The notes below the pieces were generated by a model. It was not told the origin of the DNA. It saw only the letters and a program-made list of their open reading frames with translations, and did no database searches. The position numbers and the translations under genes were made by a program. A stretch of DNA of 64,000 bases from the NCBI GenBank assembly GCA_951230915.1, contig OX579635.1, positions 3,658,001 to 3,722,000 on the forward strand. The letters are read 5' to 3'. This DNA is from Antitrichia curtipendula (lineage: Eukaryota; Streptophyta; Bryopsida; Hypnales; Leucodontaceae). Positions 1-11,003 of the stretch are shown here, in pieces. How positions within the stretch are numbered: position 1 is the first letter of the stretch; each line of letters begins with the position of its first letter.

Positions 1-255
1 CTAGTTTTTACTTCTCAATTAAACTCTAGCTTTTTATTCCTAAGACTAACTCTATATTTTTACTTCTAAACTAACTCCAACTTTTTTACTCCTAACCCAA
101 TTCTAGCTTTTTACCCCTAAACCAACTCTAAGTTTTTACTCCTAAAACTAACTCTAGCTTTTTACTTCTACCTAACTCTAGCTTTTTACTTCTAACTAAC
201 TCTAACTTTTTTACTTCTAAACTAACTCTAAGTTTTTACCCCTAAAATTAACTCT
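1..255. repeat. Short-period tandem repeat (about 25-30 bp)
   Basis: Seven or more imperfect copies of a unit like AACTCTAGCTTTTTACTTCT follow one another from the window edge. The array lies just beyond the splice-donor-like end of the leader of the minus-strand LTR-like unit, so it may sit in that element's intron or body. The left end is cut by the window. Confidence 0.8.
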
Positions 256-388
256 ACAATTTAGCTTCTATTCCCAATGTTTACTTTACCTATCACGATT
301 TACTATTCACGTGAAGAGGGCTAAATTTTAAAGAAAGAATCAAAAACTAACTGGGAACAACACACCCAAGATTAAATCAAGAACTCAC

Positions 389-451
389 CCCTTCATTGCC
401 GATATCGGAGAGAAGTTCGTCCACGTCCGTATGCACATTCTCATGCTCCAT
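389..451 (-). other. Short leader reading frame of unit A, ending at a splice-donor-like site
   Basis: An ATG in a strong context (ACCACCATGG on the minus strand, ATG at 451-449) opens a 21-codon acidic peptide starting MEHENVHTDVDELLSDIG. It reaches GGG|GTGAGT, a consensus splice donor; unspliced, the frame ends a few codons later. Units B and C have a short frame at the same place that also ends at GTATGA. It could be the first coding exon of an element-encoded protein, or a small upstream ORF. Confidence 0.3.
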
Positions 452-1114
452 GGTGGTCCTTGATTTCGGTTGAATTTCTTCAAGCTCACCGCTTATTTTT
501 GGGGAGAATATTACACCCGTGTGGGTTAAACGCCTTCCTTCCTTTCCTCTCCCTTTCTCTTTCATTTTCCTTCCCTTCCTTTCTTTTGCACTAGCACTAT
601 TCTACCTACTCTTTTATGAGCGTCTTACAACTATAGATTCGAACCCCAAGGGGTGTTAATGTCTCCCCTACCCTCTTACACGACCTTGTCCTCATGTCAT
701 CCTAATCCTCCTCCTAATGGTCGCTATGAATTCTCGAGATTTTCTTCCTAACACCTACTTAGCTAACCTAGGTCACTATTTATCGTCACTTTCACCTGAG
801 TTGCCCATATAGCCATCACCTCCTCTCCTTTTCCTCTTATCTTTGAGTAGTTTTTGCAGGTTTTGGACGGACAATTTCCTTACGTGGAGCTTAGCCAAGA
901 CTGGACCCCATTTTCTCTTTCTTTCTCCTCTCAACTATTCCCTTGTCCGGTTTTTGTGTTGGAAACGAGCCCGACTCCCTACCCGGACTCTAATTTCAGT
1001 AGCCTTGTATGTGATTTTCCCCTCTTTAGATTCTGATTTCCTTTCTCCTTGAGCCTTTGTGGTAACCGGTTTCTCTTTTCAAAGGCCTTGGCTCCAACCC
1101 CCTGGACTGCCTTG

Positions 1115-1385
1115 GCTCCCCGAAACCCACTGACTGGACGAACATCCTCCAGCCCGCTCAACTGGACAAGACACCCCGACCTGCTTGACTGGACGAGACA
1201 ACCCCAGCCCGCTTGCTGGACGAGACGCCCCCCAACCCGTTGACTGGACGAGACACCCTTCCAGCCCGCTGACTGGACGAGACACCCCTCCCGACCATTG
1301 ACTGGACGGACACCCCTGACCCGCTGACTGGACGGACACCCCCGACCCGCTGCTGGACGAGGCACCCCTCCCGACTGCTGGGCTA
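1115..1385. repeat. GC-rich minisatellite in the leader of unit A
   Basis: About ten imperfect copies of a 24-28 bp unit built on GACTGGACGAGACACCCC. Both strands give spurious Cys/Ser/Arg-rich open frames here, an artefact of the repeat. A second array follows at 1385-1510, with a roughly 20-bp unit ACTGGTTGCTCTTAAACTAA. Confidence 0.85.
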
Positions 1386-2623
1386 CTGGTTGCTTTTACT
1401 AAACTGGTTGCTCTTAAACTAAAAACTGGTTGCTCTTAAACTAAACTGATCGCTCTAACTAAAATTGTTTGCTCTAAACTAAGAACTGATTGCTCTAACT
1501 AAAATGGTTGAGTTTCTCCAATGAAGCAAATGGGTTTTCTCTAACGAAACAAACGGGTTTTCTTTGACTAAAGGGGAGTAACTTGAAAACTAAATTTGTT
1601 AACCGCAAGGGGCCTTACCTATCTTGGAAGCTAAACTTTGAATGTTTCCACAAAGGTCTTGGAAACTAGACTTTGAACCTAGACACCTAGAAGGGTCAAA
1701 GCTTCGCCGCCAAGTTGGTTTTAACACCAACTTTAGGACTTAGGGACACACCGGGGGTTCAAGTTCCGCCGCCCTATTTTTTAACACACACTCTAGGACT
1801 TCTGACACTCACAGGTTCAAAGCTTCGCCGTATATTGGGGTTCTACACACGGTGAACACAACTTAACACGAAGGTTAGTTCCCAAATGGGATCACTCTCA
1901 CATAAGACTGCCCTCGAAAGTTAGTACTGCTTTAACATGCATGGGTTAGTATGATAATGGTCAATGTGAGCACTCAACAATCCACACTAAAGGCCCCCCA
2001 AAGCAGCATTGCCAAGGTACGGTGGGTATCTCTAGGATTAGTACAATCAACCCAAGAATACTTTAACAAAAGAACCCATTAGTCCAAGAGAACAAGAAGA
2101 AGAAGAAGAACCGAATGACACACGCAATAAGGTAGAAGGACTCCACAACGAACTTCAAAGCTTGAATTCCAACAACAATGGAGCTCAAAAAGAGCTCAAA
2201 AAACACTGTAGAGGTTTATTGGCTAAAATGCCAAAATCTTCCAACATAAGTTGGACCTACGGACCCAAAACAAGATTTGGGGGTGTTCAAGAGAGAAAAA
2301 TGGGGACCTTAAATAGGTTTCCAAGGCCCCACCCCTTCCTCAAGAGTTCTAAAGTAACCTTATCAACTTGGATTTTCATCCTCATCTTCAAAGATTTTCA
2401 TCCTAATCCCTAAAAAACTACTTTTACCTATCTACGCTGGACCAACCTCCTAACTTTTGGAGATTTATTCCAATCGTCAAACGGATTGCGCCATTGGCTC
2501 CAGATCGCCGTGTTTAGTCCAAGATCCCCCTTCCCCCCCCCGTACCGAGGACAAAAAAACCATCGTAGGCTAATTTAGTTTAAAAAACTAAACCATGGTA
2601 AAATCCTAGATATTGAGGGTCTC

Positions 2624-3189
2624 CTATTTTGAGAAATGTAAATAGCTTAGGGTCTCCGGTAGGTGTGAGGGAGTCGGAAAGGACTCTTGGTTGACTTCGT
2701 TCCGCCGTCGTATGGTCCCGGAATGCCGGTCAACGTGGCGGGGACCCCGCCATATGATTAATTCTTGAGGAATCTTGCCGGTTCGGGCACTTGTTGCTAT
2801 TGGAATGTCGCAAAACTTCACGGAGTGCATTATTAATATAAAACAAGCTAGTCTAATTTTTAGTGAGATTTTCTGGCAACCTGGGTAATTTCCATGAAAT
2901 TCCCGATGGAGGTTACCAGGGTTGACCACCCGCAAAAGGTTCTTCTGCAAGTCGGAAGATGACGGGATTTTTTCACATGACCTCTCATGGGGTCACATGA
3001 AAGATGTGCAGGTGCGTTTTCGTACCTGGTACAATTGGTCAGTGGAGATGAATTGGCCATCTCCTTGAGTTTATCGATGGTGCGGAAATCTTTTGCAGAT
3101 AGAGGACTCTTGGCGAATTGATTTCGTCGTTGGACTCCTGGCATGGGATTTACCCTAGGACACCATCCTTGGGCTGTAGATTCCTCCAC
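2624..3189 (-). pseudogene. Remnant of an element-encoded ORF related to 46295-46639
   Basis: Two overlapping minus-strand frames cover this stretch (3189-2860 and 2950-2624). The second contains NYPGCQKISLKIRLACF and then VKFCDIPIATSARTGKIPQE. The plus-strand ORF at 46295 contains NYLECGKISLKIRIGFC and IKFEDILIFATTRI at the same spacing, so the two are diverged copies of one coding or formerly coding sequence. I do not recognise the family. Its place just upstream of the TATA-bearing stretch in both units suggests that it belongs to the 3' end of the element body or to a long U3. Frame breaks make it a remnant. Confidence 0.4.
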
Positions 3190-3607
3190 GGGCCCGGTCT
3201 TGCGTCAGTGGCTCCTGCATGCTAACAATCGGAGTTTGGAGAATTTCTAAACCTAACTCTTGGACCCGACCTAGTGGCCTTGTTGTGGATCCCTCGGACT
3301 GACTTAGCCATGAATTGCCACATTCATGGTGGGATTTAGCCCTTTTGGGCTTATGTGACTTGAACCCTACAAATCTAACCGTTTCGCTCTTTCTACCTAT
3401 TTTTGGGCCCGGTTTGGTGGGATTCTAAGTCTAAACACAAATCTAGACCAAATACTATAATGGGTATGTTACAATCCTATTTTGGTTCTACACTCTTTTT
3501 ATGGTTTTTTGTATATTTTTCTTAACTTTAAATTGCAAATTTCCAAAAAAATAATTCTACGAGTCCCAAGTGACAAAATTGGTAGCTCACAGAGGGCTTG
3601 GCTCGAA

Positions 3608-3615
3608 TATAAAAG
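3608..3615 (+). promoter_or_regulatory. TATA box of LTR-like unit B
   Basis: TATAAAAGGCCTCC is shared with the copy at 47191. The conserved leader begins about 30 bases downstream in both. Confidence 0.5.
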
Positions 3616-4663
3616 GCCTCCCCTCGAGGTTGTCGGTAACCCTCACTCTCATTTTCTTGGTACTGACACGTTGTCAGACCAACCCTTATTTTCAATTCTT
3701 TATTGTTGCTCTGATGTGCTACCAACACGTTGTTGGAGCACTTTTAAGCCAAAAATTGGCTAATTCTTTCTATTTCTTTGCATTTTTCGCTATTTTCCTT
3801 GTGTTTTGAAGGACTAGAGGGTCCCTTCAAAACCTATTGCTTTCTTGTTTGAATTTGGAGGTCGAAAACCCCAAAACTTGATTCTTTATTTAAATTACTT
3901 GAATACTAATCCATTGTAACACGTGAACGCATTTGGTACTAAAATACTTAAAGCGGCGAGGCTTGACCTTGCCAAAAGTATTCTAGACTAATTTCCTACT
4001 CAAAGTTTGTTGTATAACAGAATTTGAGGTTTAATTGCTAATGTTCGGTTAAACACTTTCATGTGTACCTCCTTTAGCAATTAATTGCTTATATTAGCTT
4101 AAGAGCTCCGTTTATCCTAGGGTTGCCTCGCACGGCAAAGCTCTGATTTTTGAAACCTGGAAACGGGTACTGGAAACTTAAAATTGTTCAACTTGACCTG
4201 GGGTTGCCCCTGCACGGCGAAGCTTTGATTTGTAAGAGTCAAGATTTGCCATTGGAAATTTAGATTTACCTCGTACGGCGAAGCTTTGAACTAAAATCAT
4301 AAAATAAGATTCTTTCGAATCTTATTTTAAGTCCAAAGTTCTTTGATTAACTCCTCTTCTTGTTTTGGCATGTGTTAGAGGTATTTGGCTTCTAAAACCA
4401 CCAATTGTGTTATTGTGTCAATTTGATTTATTAATTTATCATTGTCCTTGAAATTAATAGAAGATTAGTTTAACCTTACTAACCTTCTTATATCCTTTAT
4501 TTTGATTTGGTCCAGTTGATTAAAGGTTTAGCCTTTAATTTCAATTCCAAAAAGTTTCAGTTATTTACTTCCAATACCAGTGTTATCATTTCCAGTTCAG
4601 TTGGACAGCCAAAGGCAAGGCCAGACAGTCGGCATAAGGTGGGTACCCTGCAAGGGGGTGTAT

Positions 4664-4812
4664 CAAGACGGAAACGAGCTGACGGGGACGAGCTGCGGGA
4701 ACAAGCTGACGGGGACGAGCTACCCGGGAACGAGCTGCGGGAACGAGCTAACAGGGACGAGCTGCCCGGGAACGAGCTGCGGGAACGAGCTGACGGGGAC
4801 GGAGCTGCATCG
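4664..4812. repeat. GC-rich minisatellite in the leader of unit B
   Basis: Copies of (G/A)ACGAGCTGACGGGGACGAGCTGC-like units with GGGAACGAGCTGC variants, with a period of roughly 13 and a higher-order period near 39 bp. It occupies the same leader position as the unrelated minisatellite of unit A. Both strands are open only because of the repeat. Confidence 0.85.
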
Positions 4813-5758
4813 GGCTGGCCAGTAACGCCTCGCCACGTGGCGGTTCCCCGGCGGTCACAAAGGCCGTCACACGGCTGGGTGTGTCCAGGGACCATTTCGG
4901 CAGTCCTGGGATCATTTCAGCAGTCTAGAAACTCAACAAAAATTCAAACTTTAGAGAAAATTCAACACTCAACCGCAATCTTGGTGGGTTATATCATACT
5001 CAAAATCTCGCAACGTTCAAATTGCTTCAAAAATATACACACAAAAGGGTTGGCCGTTGCTCACCACACCCAAACTTTTGTGTCTAAAGGGAAAATTTGA
5101 ACACTAAGAATCTCAAACTAACATTCTCTCTCTTGGTTCTTGAAACTCTCAAGTTCTCTTCAAACGCCATAGCCAAAAATTCAACAACAACAACAAATAA
5201 ACAACAATTGAAGGACGGAGAAGAATAAGAAGGAAACAATCGAGACGTGAAGGAGTTAACGAATTAAAATACAATTAAGGTGAGAATCTAACTATTCATC
5301 AATTCATTGTTGTGGTATTGTTTATTCGGTTTATTCCTTCTACTATTCATCGTTAGATTTGTTTTCGATTGTTTTTTATTATTTTAATAGAATACTATTC
5401 ATTCATTTGGTTTTAATCATTAATTGGGATTCCAAAGCCAAATTAGTTGGTTGTTTGTAGTTTGGGGATTTGTTTTATTAGGCCTAATAAGCCAAAACAA
5501 TAAAAACAAACAACAACTAATATCTTGGAATATTTAACAAATAACTATTAAACAATTGGCAATCGAATAAACCTACTATTCATTGGAAACTTAGGAAAAT
5601 TGAATTAAATTTATCATTTAATTTTAAAATCCCTAAAACCAAAGGATTATTTTCAATTGCCAAAACTAACAAAACTTGACTTTTAGATAGGATTTAGAAC
5701 TACAACTCAACAACAATTAACTCAAATTTAACTAAAATGGCGTGACTTATGAAAGGCA

Positions 5759-5836
5759 ATGGAGAACCACGAGGAGACGATCATGTTTGTGTATTGTGAC
5801 GACGGAACTGTTGATGTTTTCGATACTGAGGTATGA
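5759..5836 (+). other. Short leader ORF of unit B (25 codons)
   Basis: ATG at 5759 opens a 24-codon frame whose core is EETIMFVYCDDGTVDVFDTE. It then meets GTATGA, which is either Val-stop or a splice donor. Unit C (about 48285-48361) keeps EETILFVSCNNGSINILNSK followed by the same GTATGA, but lacks an obvious ATG. Substitutions between the two are mostly conservative (D/N, T/S, V/I), which suggests selection on a peptide while the element was active. I do not recognise a family. Confidence 0.4.
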
Positions 5837-5840
5837 TTTT

Positions 5841-7000
5841 TAAAATTCAATTAACTTTTCTCTTAATTCTTTAGATTAGACTTTAAAAATCAAAATTAAC
5901 AATTAGAAACCCAAATAGCTAGTTAGAATTCAGAAATCCCTAAAATTAGATTAGTAACCTAGAGTAGATTGACTAGATTCTGGTTTAATTAGAAATTTAA
6001 TTGCATTCAATTAACCATAGAAGTTTTAATTCCTTAACCATTAGTGTGTTTTGAATTACTTAGATTAGATCAAAACCAACATAACAAAGTGTCCATTGCT
6101 TGGAAGGCCAAAGAACACTACGTTGATTTCATCCCCTAGAAATTACTTTTTATGCCGCTAGAATCCGTGTGCACGTTTTACCTCTGAAGGGGGGAGATTA
6201 AAACACTCACAAGAGACCATGGGATTGAGTGGCCAAACTTTATTGAGAGTCCAAAGAAATGAGCAATAAAATATAAAAATTGGAGCCTATAGTGGCCATA
6301 GTATGAAGCCTCTAAAAGCCAAGCTTAAAGTCCAAATCTTTGGCAATAAACTCCCACGGCCTCTCAACTTGGAAACCCATAGTGTGAAGCCTCCAAAGGC
6401 CAAGCCCAAAGTCCCAACTCTTAGCAATGAGCTTCCACCTACCAGTCTAATGGTTGAGATCTTGTCATATGTTGACAGGATCTTGGACATAGTTTAGATC
6501 TCCAATTCTAGCCGACCCAAACTTCCTTTGAGAGTCCGTCGCCATGTAGACAATTTATTGCCGCATAGGTAGCTGGAGGGCAATGGCCTTTGGACTTGTG
6601 CCTTTTAGTTTGAAGGGTCAAGAGTCTGAACTCTTATTTTCTTGAAATTCAATTAATAAAAACCAACAACCTCTCAACCTTTGGCCTTAGTGTAAACTGG
6701 CCCTTATTGTCAAAATTTTCTCACATACTTTCATTGTATTTCTTCAAGATGAGATTATTTTCCTTAATTTGTACCAAATTCAAGTTTTTTGTGTCTAAAC
6801 CTCTTAAGAGATGGAATTTCAACTCTAAAATGTGTTTACAAAAATTTATTGGGGATTAAAGTGTGGCATGATCTAGCAAATGGTGGAATTTTGGGAAGAA
6901 GTTAACTTTGAGATCCTATGATTAGATCTACCCCCAAAAGTAATAAAGACAATGAAAGTAAAATTTTCTTATGGCATGGTGGCATTTAATATTTTTTGGC
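5841..7000. other. Gene-free AT-rich spacer with an 80-bp tandem duplication
   Basis: No supported gene. Positions 6299-6357 and 6379-6437 are two similar copies of a block beginning AGTATGAAGCCTC and ending in AAACTCCCAC or GAGCTTCCAC, about 80 bp apart. The open frames over it on both strands come from this duplication. Confidence 0.5.
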
Positions 7001-7004
7001 TTAA

Positions 7005-7573
7005 CCCCTAAAGTCCCAAGACCTTTTTTTCATCAAAGACTACTCAAAATTGCCATTTCTATTGCAAAGATCAAAAAACTTTTTAACTTCTTTTTTTTGC
7101 ATATCTAACCATAAAATCCTGAATTAGACTTAGTATGAGAATGCATTGACCAAATTTCAAAAACTTTGACAACGTAGATTGCAAGATATTTGCATTTAAA
7201 GTGAAGAAAACAAGTTTTTTTCAAGAAGATGCTTAGATTGCCCAAAAAACAAAATTGTCCATAATTTTCTCATCATTAGTCCAAATAGAATAATTCAAAG
7301 CTTTAGATGTAGACAAAAATGAAATATTTGAGAAAAAAAACTAAAACTAAAAAATTCAATTTTTTGTGATTTTTTTTGGGTTGCCCCTCGAGCTATTTTT
7401 TAAACTTAGGGTGGCATAACTTTTGCTCATAGGCAACGACTGAAATAAAAAATTATATTCCCATAAAGCTAAGATAATTTCTTATCTTCAAAAAAACCAT
7501 GTCAAAAAGTGAAATCACACAAGCCTATCCAAAATTCCAAGAGTCCTCCATAGGAATTATGGGACTTTAGGGG
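7005..7573. mobile_element. TTAA-flanked non-autonomous DNA transposon (piggyBac-like), copy 1
   Basis: 569 bp with perfect 14-bp terminal inverted repeats CCCCTAAAGTCCCA, flanked by TTAA at 7001-7004 and 7574-7577. It has no transposase frame. Internal sequence (CAAAATTGCCATTTCTATT, then ATGCAAGATATTTGCATTTAAAGTG-type blocks) recurs in the copies at 12.0, 14.9 and 16.2 kb. TTAA targets plus CCC-type ends are the piggyBac signature; the superfamily call is inference because no transposase is present. Confidence 0.75.
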
Positions 7574-7577
7574 TTAA

Positions 7578-9898
7578 ACCAACCAAAGGCTTTTGGACTA
7601 GTCCTTTGGGTGATAATTAAGAGTCAAAAATAAAAATAGAACATGTTTTCATAATTGAAGAAGCTCAAATTTTTGTTTCATAAGAAGAATATGAGATAGT
7701 AGTAGAAAGAAGGCCTTAGAGTATTACATGTGTTCTTGCATTGTTGCTTGGTGCCCTAAAAATTCTTTCTACTAGACAAGTAAGGATCAACCATGTAGGA
7801 ATAAACAAAAAGTCTCTTTTAATTCTATTTAGTACTACAAAGATGGTTTTTGTCCAATAGTCAATGTTGGGACCATAGTGTTGAAAGGTAGGTAGTGCAA
7901 AGGATCATATCTATTAATTATTGTAGCGATGAAAAAAGTTTAAATTATATGTCATATTTGGAGAATTTCATTTGTTAGTTTTGAGGTCTCTTAATGCCAT
8001 GACCCTTACCGCCCCTTTATTAGTTGAGATTATTGGGTTGTAAAGGACCACAAGTTCCTAGACTATTAGGAACATAAAAACTATGCCAAATCAATCCCAA
8101 ATCAACAGTTTGTCGTGGCAAAACTAATGCCACATCAGATAATAATATTTAATTATTTTAGAATATTTGCTTAAAAAAAATATTTTTAAAATTTAAAATT
8201 TTTAAATTAAAATTTATTTTTTTTTAATTATTTTAATTATGGCATCATTGGTTGGTTCCAGCATTGAGGACGGGCTTAAAACGACCCTCCAATGGAGTTG
8301 AAAAAATCTAAAGTCCAAGTTCCAAAGCCTCTAAATCACCATCTTTCTATAACATAAGGTAACCACACCTACAACAAATCCTTTTAAAATGCTAACCCTA
8401 ACTTTTGAATAGAAATCTTGAAAATGAGCAAGCGGAATCTCTAAAATGGTGAGTATCAGAAGGACAACAACAAGGTAGATTTGGAGACCATTTTGGATAA
8501 TGCTTAAATCCATCCATGAAATTGTAGAGCTAACAACTTGTAAAGAAATAATTTATGGTTGAGTTATTTTTAATTTAAACTTGTGCTTGGGCAATGTTTC
8601 AATACTATGAGTATATTTCCTTTGGAATTCAAATATACCTTATGCATATAGAAATTTGATTTTTTCGATATGTCCAAAAGTTTGTAGATTGTTGTATTAG
8701 AATTTTTAGATTTTAAATAATATAAATTTTTAGAACTCTTTTTTGAAAAATTTCCATATTCCAATAATGTTTAACAATGGAGGATTTGAACCTTGATTGA
8801 TATAGCACAAATTCTTTCAAAGAGCCAATTTCATCCCAACATCAAATTGTTTCTCAAAAGAAGAAGATTAAAATATTGTGGTGACATAAATTGCAATATT
8901 AGTCACTTGCAATTGCAAATAATGTAAACCAATCCATCACATGCAAAAGACCCATCACATACGCGTAAGCAATGACACATCAAAGTCTTTCATCAAACCA
9001 TAAAGCCATAAGTTTGTTTCAATAAACAAGATTTGGGCTACATTAGGTTGAGTTAGTGACCACAATCAATGTCTTGTATGATGGTGATGGAGTGATTAGT
9101 AATGGCAATAGAAACTTTCACCTTTTGAATGTAAAGTCATCAAATGAAGTGAATTTTTTAGGCCTTCATGTTGCGGTCATGCTAGTAAATATTGCTTGAG
9201 GTAAATAAGATGACAATTATGAATACATTTTTTGGGTTTCAAATGGATATATTTTATATTTTTGGTTTTAGGGTAGTTTAGAAAAAGAAAGCATGAACAA
9301 TTACACCTTGGTAAATCATTCATCCTCCAAAAGTACTTCCACATTATTAGGCCATTGTATGTGCTGTCCAGTTCATTGGACACAACTTCAAACTTGTTGG
9401 CGACTCTAATGCTTGCAACCTTTCATATAAACACTTTCTTGTGCTAAAAACAAACAAGTAAGAATTTTGATGTTGCAGAAGATGATGTCCACTAGATAAG
9501 TTTGGTGCCACCCCACCCTCAAAGCGAACCCCGAAACTTCTCCCCCTTGTCCGTTGAGTTGGCTACATTGATAGGTGACTTAGCAGGTTGAAGAAGTAGA
9601 CAAACTCTGGGTCGGAACACTTCACTAGACAAGGATGCTATTTCAACCAATGACCTTTGAAATTATTTTGTCCAAACACTCATGTAAACCGAGTGTAAGA
9701 TAAAAGCACTCACCAACATAATATTGATAAGGTGAACCATCCCATTACCGCCACCTTCTCAATTTTGCCTTCATGTACACATGGTGTACATTTCCCCTCT
9801 AAAATGTCCTCTATAATGGTACATGAGGATGGAATTGGAACATGAGAAATGGGTTGTCTCACCTTAATTGTGCTAACATACCTTATTGTGACTCCACT
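7578..9898. other. Gene-free AT-rich stretch
   Basis: Stops occur in all frames and the longest frames are under 70 codons with no recognisable motif. A poly-A/T-rich patch lies at 8150-8240. I see no gene, RNA or defined element. Confidence 0.5.
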
Positions 9899-9900
9899 TA

Positions 9901-11001
9901 AGGTAGTGTGCTTTAAAAGCACCCATCTTCTTCAAACCACCCCTATTTTTAAGTGAAAAATGGAGATGGGGTGATCCTTAACCCCTAAAGTTCCGTGACT
10001 TTGTTTTCACCAAAAATGTCCAAAATGGTAGTGCTTCTATGGATTATTTTTCCTAGACAACTTGGCTACATGTTTAAAAATTTTCACATCATTTGAAATT
10101 ATACAACATATAGGAAAGAATTAGTAAGTAGAATGAAGTAGAGAATGATTCAAAATACAAAATTGCTTACAAAATTTAGGTATGGAATTGGAAAATGCCA
10201 ATCACAACGGTTGAAATGTTGTAATAAACAATCTACATCCTATGATTTTATTTTTTCAAAAAATATTGAAAACTGAGTAAAACAAAGGACTTCAAAGTTT
10301 ATTTTTGAATAGAGATTCCATAAATGCCTGCAAACTAAAACTCCTCATAACTTTTGACTCATTGGTCAAAATGGAATAATTAAAAGCTTTCCATGTATAT
10401 ATAATTATATAAAATCAATTTCAAATTTTGTTTATGGAAAAAGTGATTTTTTTAATCTACCCGGATTGCCCAGACAAGAAAAAAGTAACATATTAGGCCA
10501 TAACTTTTGACTTGTATATCCAAATGTCATGAAATTTAGTGCATATGAAAGATGTTCTTTGCGCACAACTTCTAGAAAAATTTCAGCCAAAAATATGAAA
10601 ATCTCCAATCATAGGTACCTGCCCAAAATTTCTATACTGCCAAAAAACGCATGCTAGTCCTTTAGGGGTTAAACGGACCAGTTTAGCAATTGAATGCATG
10701 GAGGAAAATTTATTTTTCTATTGCAAGAGCCAATCATTGTCTTTGATTTCTGCTCATTTCTTTACAAGTTGCAAGTGGACAGATTTTGGAAGACCTATGG
10801 TCACAAATAGGTGCCTATGCCCCAAATCTTTGAAAATTTATAAGTAATTCAAAAATGCTTGGAAAAATACAAAACCACTTGTGTGAGGTACCACATCTAT
10901 TTTTCTTTCTCTAGAAAATGATCTAAAAATATTTATGTCCATGGAAGTCTGTGAAAAAGGCATACCAGCCATTAAACGGTCGCTTTAAGAGCATGTCACC
11001 T
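9901..11001. mobile_element. TA-flanked MITE (AGGTA ends) carrying a nested TTAA element
   Basis: The ends are AGGTAGTGTGCTTTAAAAGC (from 9901) and, inverted, AGGTGACATGCTCTTAAAGC (ending 11001), with TA on both outer sides. Without the nested insertion (9982-10668 plus one TTAA) it is about 410 bp. It aligns in reverse orientation with the 416-bp copy at 33524-33939 along its whole length. No coding capacity. Confidence 0.7.
9982..10668. mobile_element. TTAA-flanked non-autonomous transposon (piggyBac-like), copy 2, nested
   Basis: 687 bp starting CCCCTAAAG and ending CTTTAGGGG, with TTAA at 9978-9981 and 10669-10672. The related MITE at 33524-33939 lacks the insertion and has a single TTAA at 33854-33857 in the matching position (reverse strand: GTGATCCTTAAATGGACC). 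The filled site reads GTGATCCTTAA...TTAAACGGACC. This shows directly that insertion duplicated TTAA. No transposase frame. Confidence 0.85.
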
Positions 11002-11003
11002 TA

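Larger units (their letters stand above)
1..3240 (-). mobile_element. LTR-retrotransposon-like unit A (promoter, leader and upstream ORF remnant), minus strand
   Basis: Read on the minus strand, the order is: an ORF remnant (about 3189-2624), a U3-like stretch, a TATA-like stretch near 2310, a leader with repeated CAAAGCTTCGCCG motifs (1680-1850), a GC-rich minisatellite (1115-1385), and a short ATG-started reading frame (451-389) that runs into a GTGAGT donor-like site. The same order is found on the plus strand at 46.1-48.4 kb. The ORF remnant shares KISLKIR and a following (I/V)KF.DI motif with the 46295-46639 ORF, and the next stretch shares a CTAAACACG...CAATGG block with 46.7 kb. This is seen in the sequence; calling it an LTR element is inference, since no intact TG...CA ends, primer-binding site or polymerase were found. 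A solo LTR or LTR-bearing non-autonomous element is likely. Confidence 0.5.
3240..5840 (+). mobile_element. LTR-retrotransposon-like unit B (promoter and leader), plus strand
   Basis: TATAAAAG at 3608-3615 is followed by GGCCTCCCC, the block GTGCTACCAACACGTTGT (3716-3733) and AGCACTTTTAAGCCA. All of these recur in the same order after TATAAAAG at 47191-47198. Further on come GGTTGCC...CACGGC(G/A)AAGCT motifs at 4120-4150, 4200-4235 and 4270-4290, a GC-rich minisatellite, and a short ORF ending in GTATGA (5759-5836). The unit starts where unit A ends, so A and B lie head to head. No gag, protease or reverse transcriptase was seen. The LTR identity is inferred from the shared promoter/leader layout of three copies. 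Confidence 0.55.

Noticed and set aside
979..1365. 128-codon minus-strand frame
   Set aside because: It is the translation of a minisatellite, with the same short peptide repeated; the other frames are open too.
4507..5100. 197-codon frame in the leader of unit B
   Set aside because: It spans the GC-rich minisatellite, where the frame is held open by the repeat. The flanking parts show no similarity to unit C.
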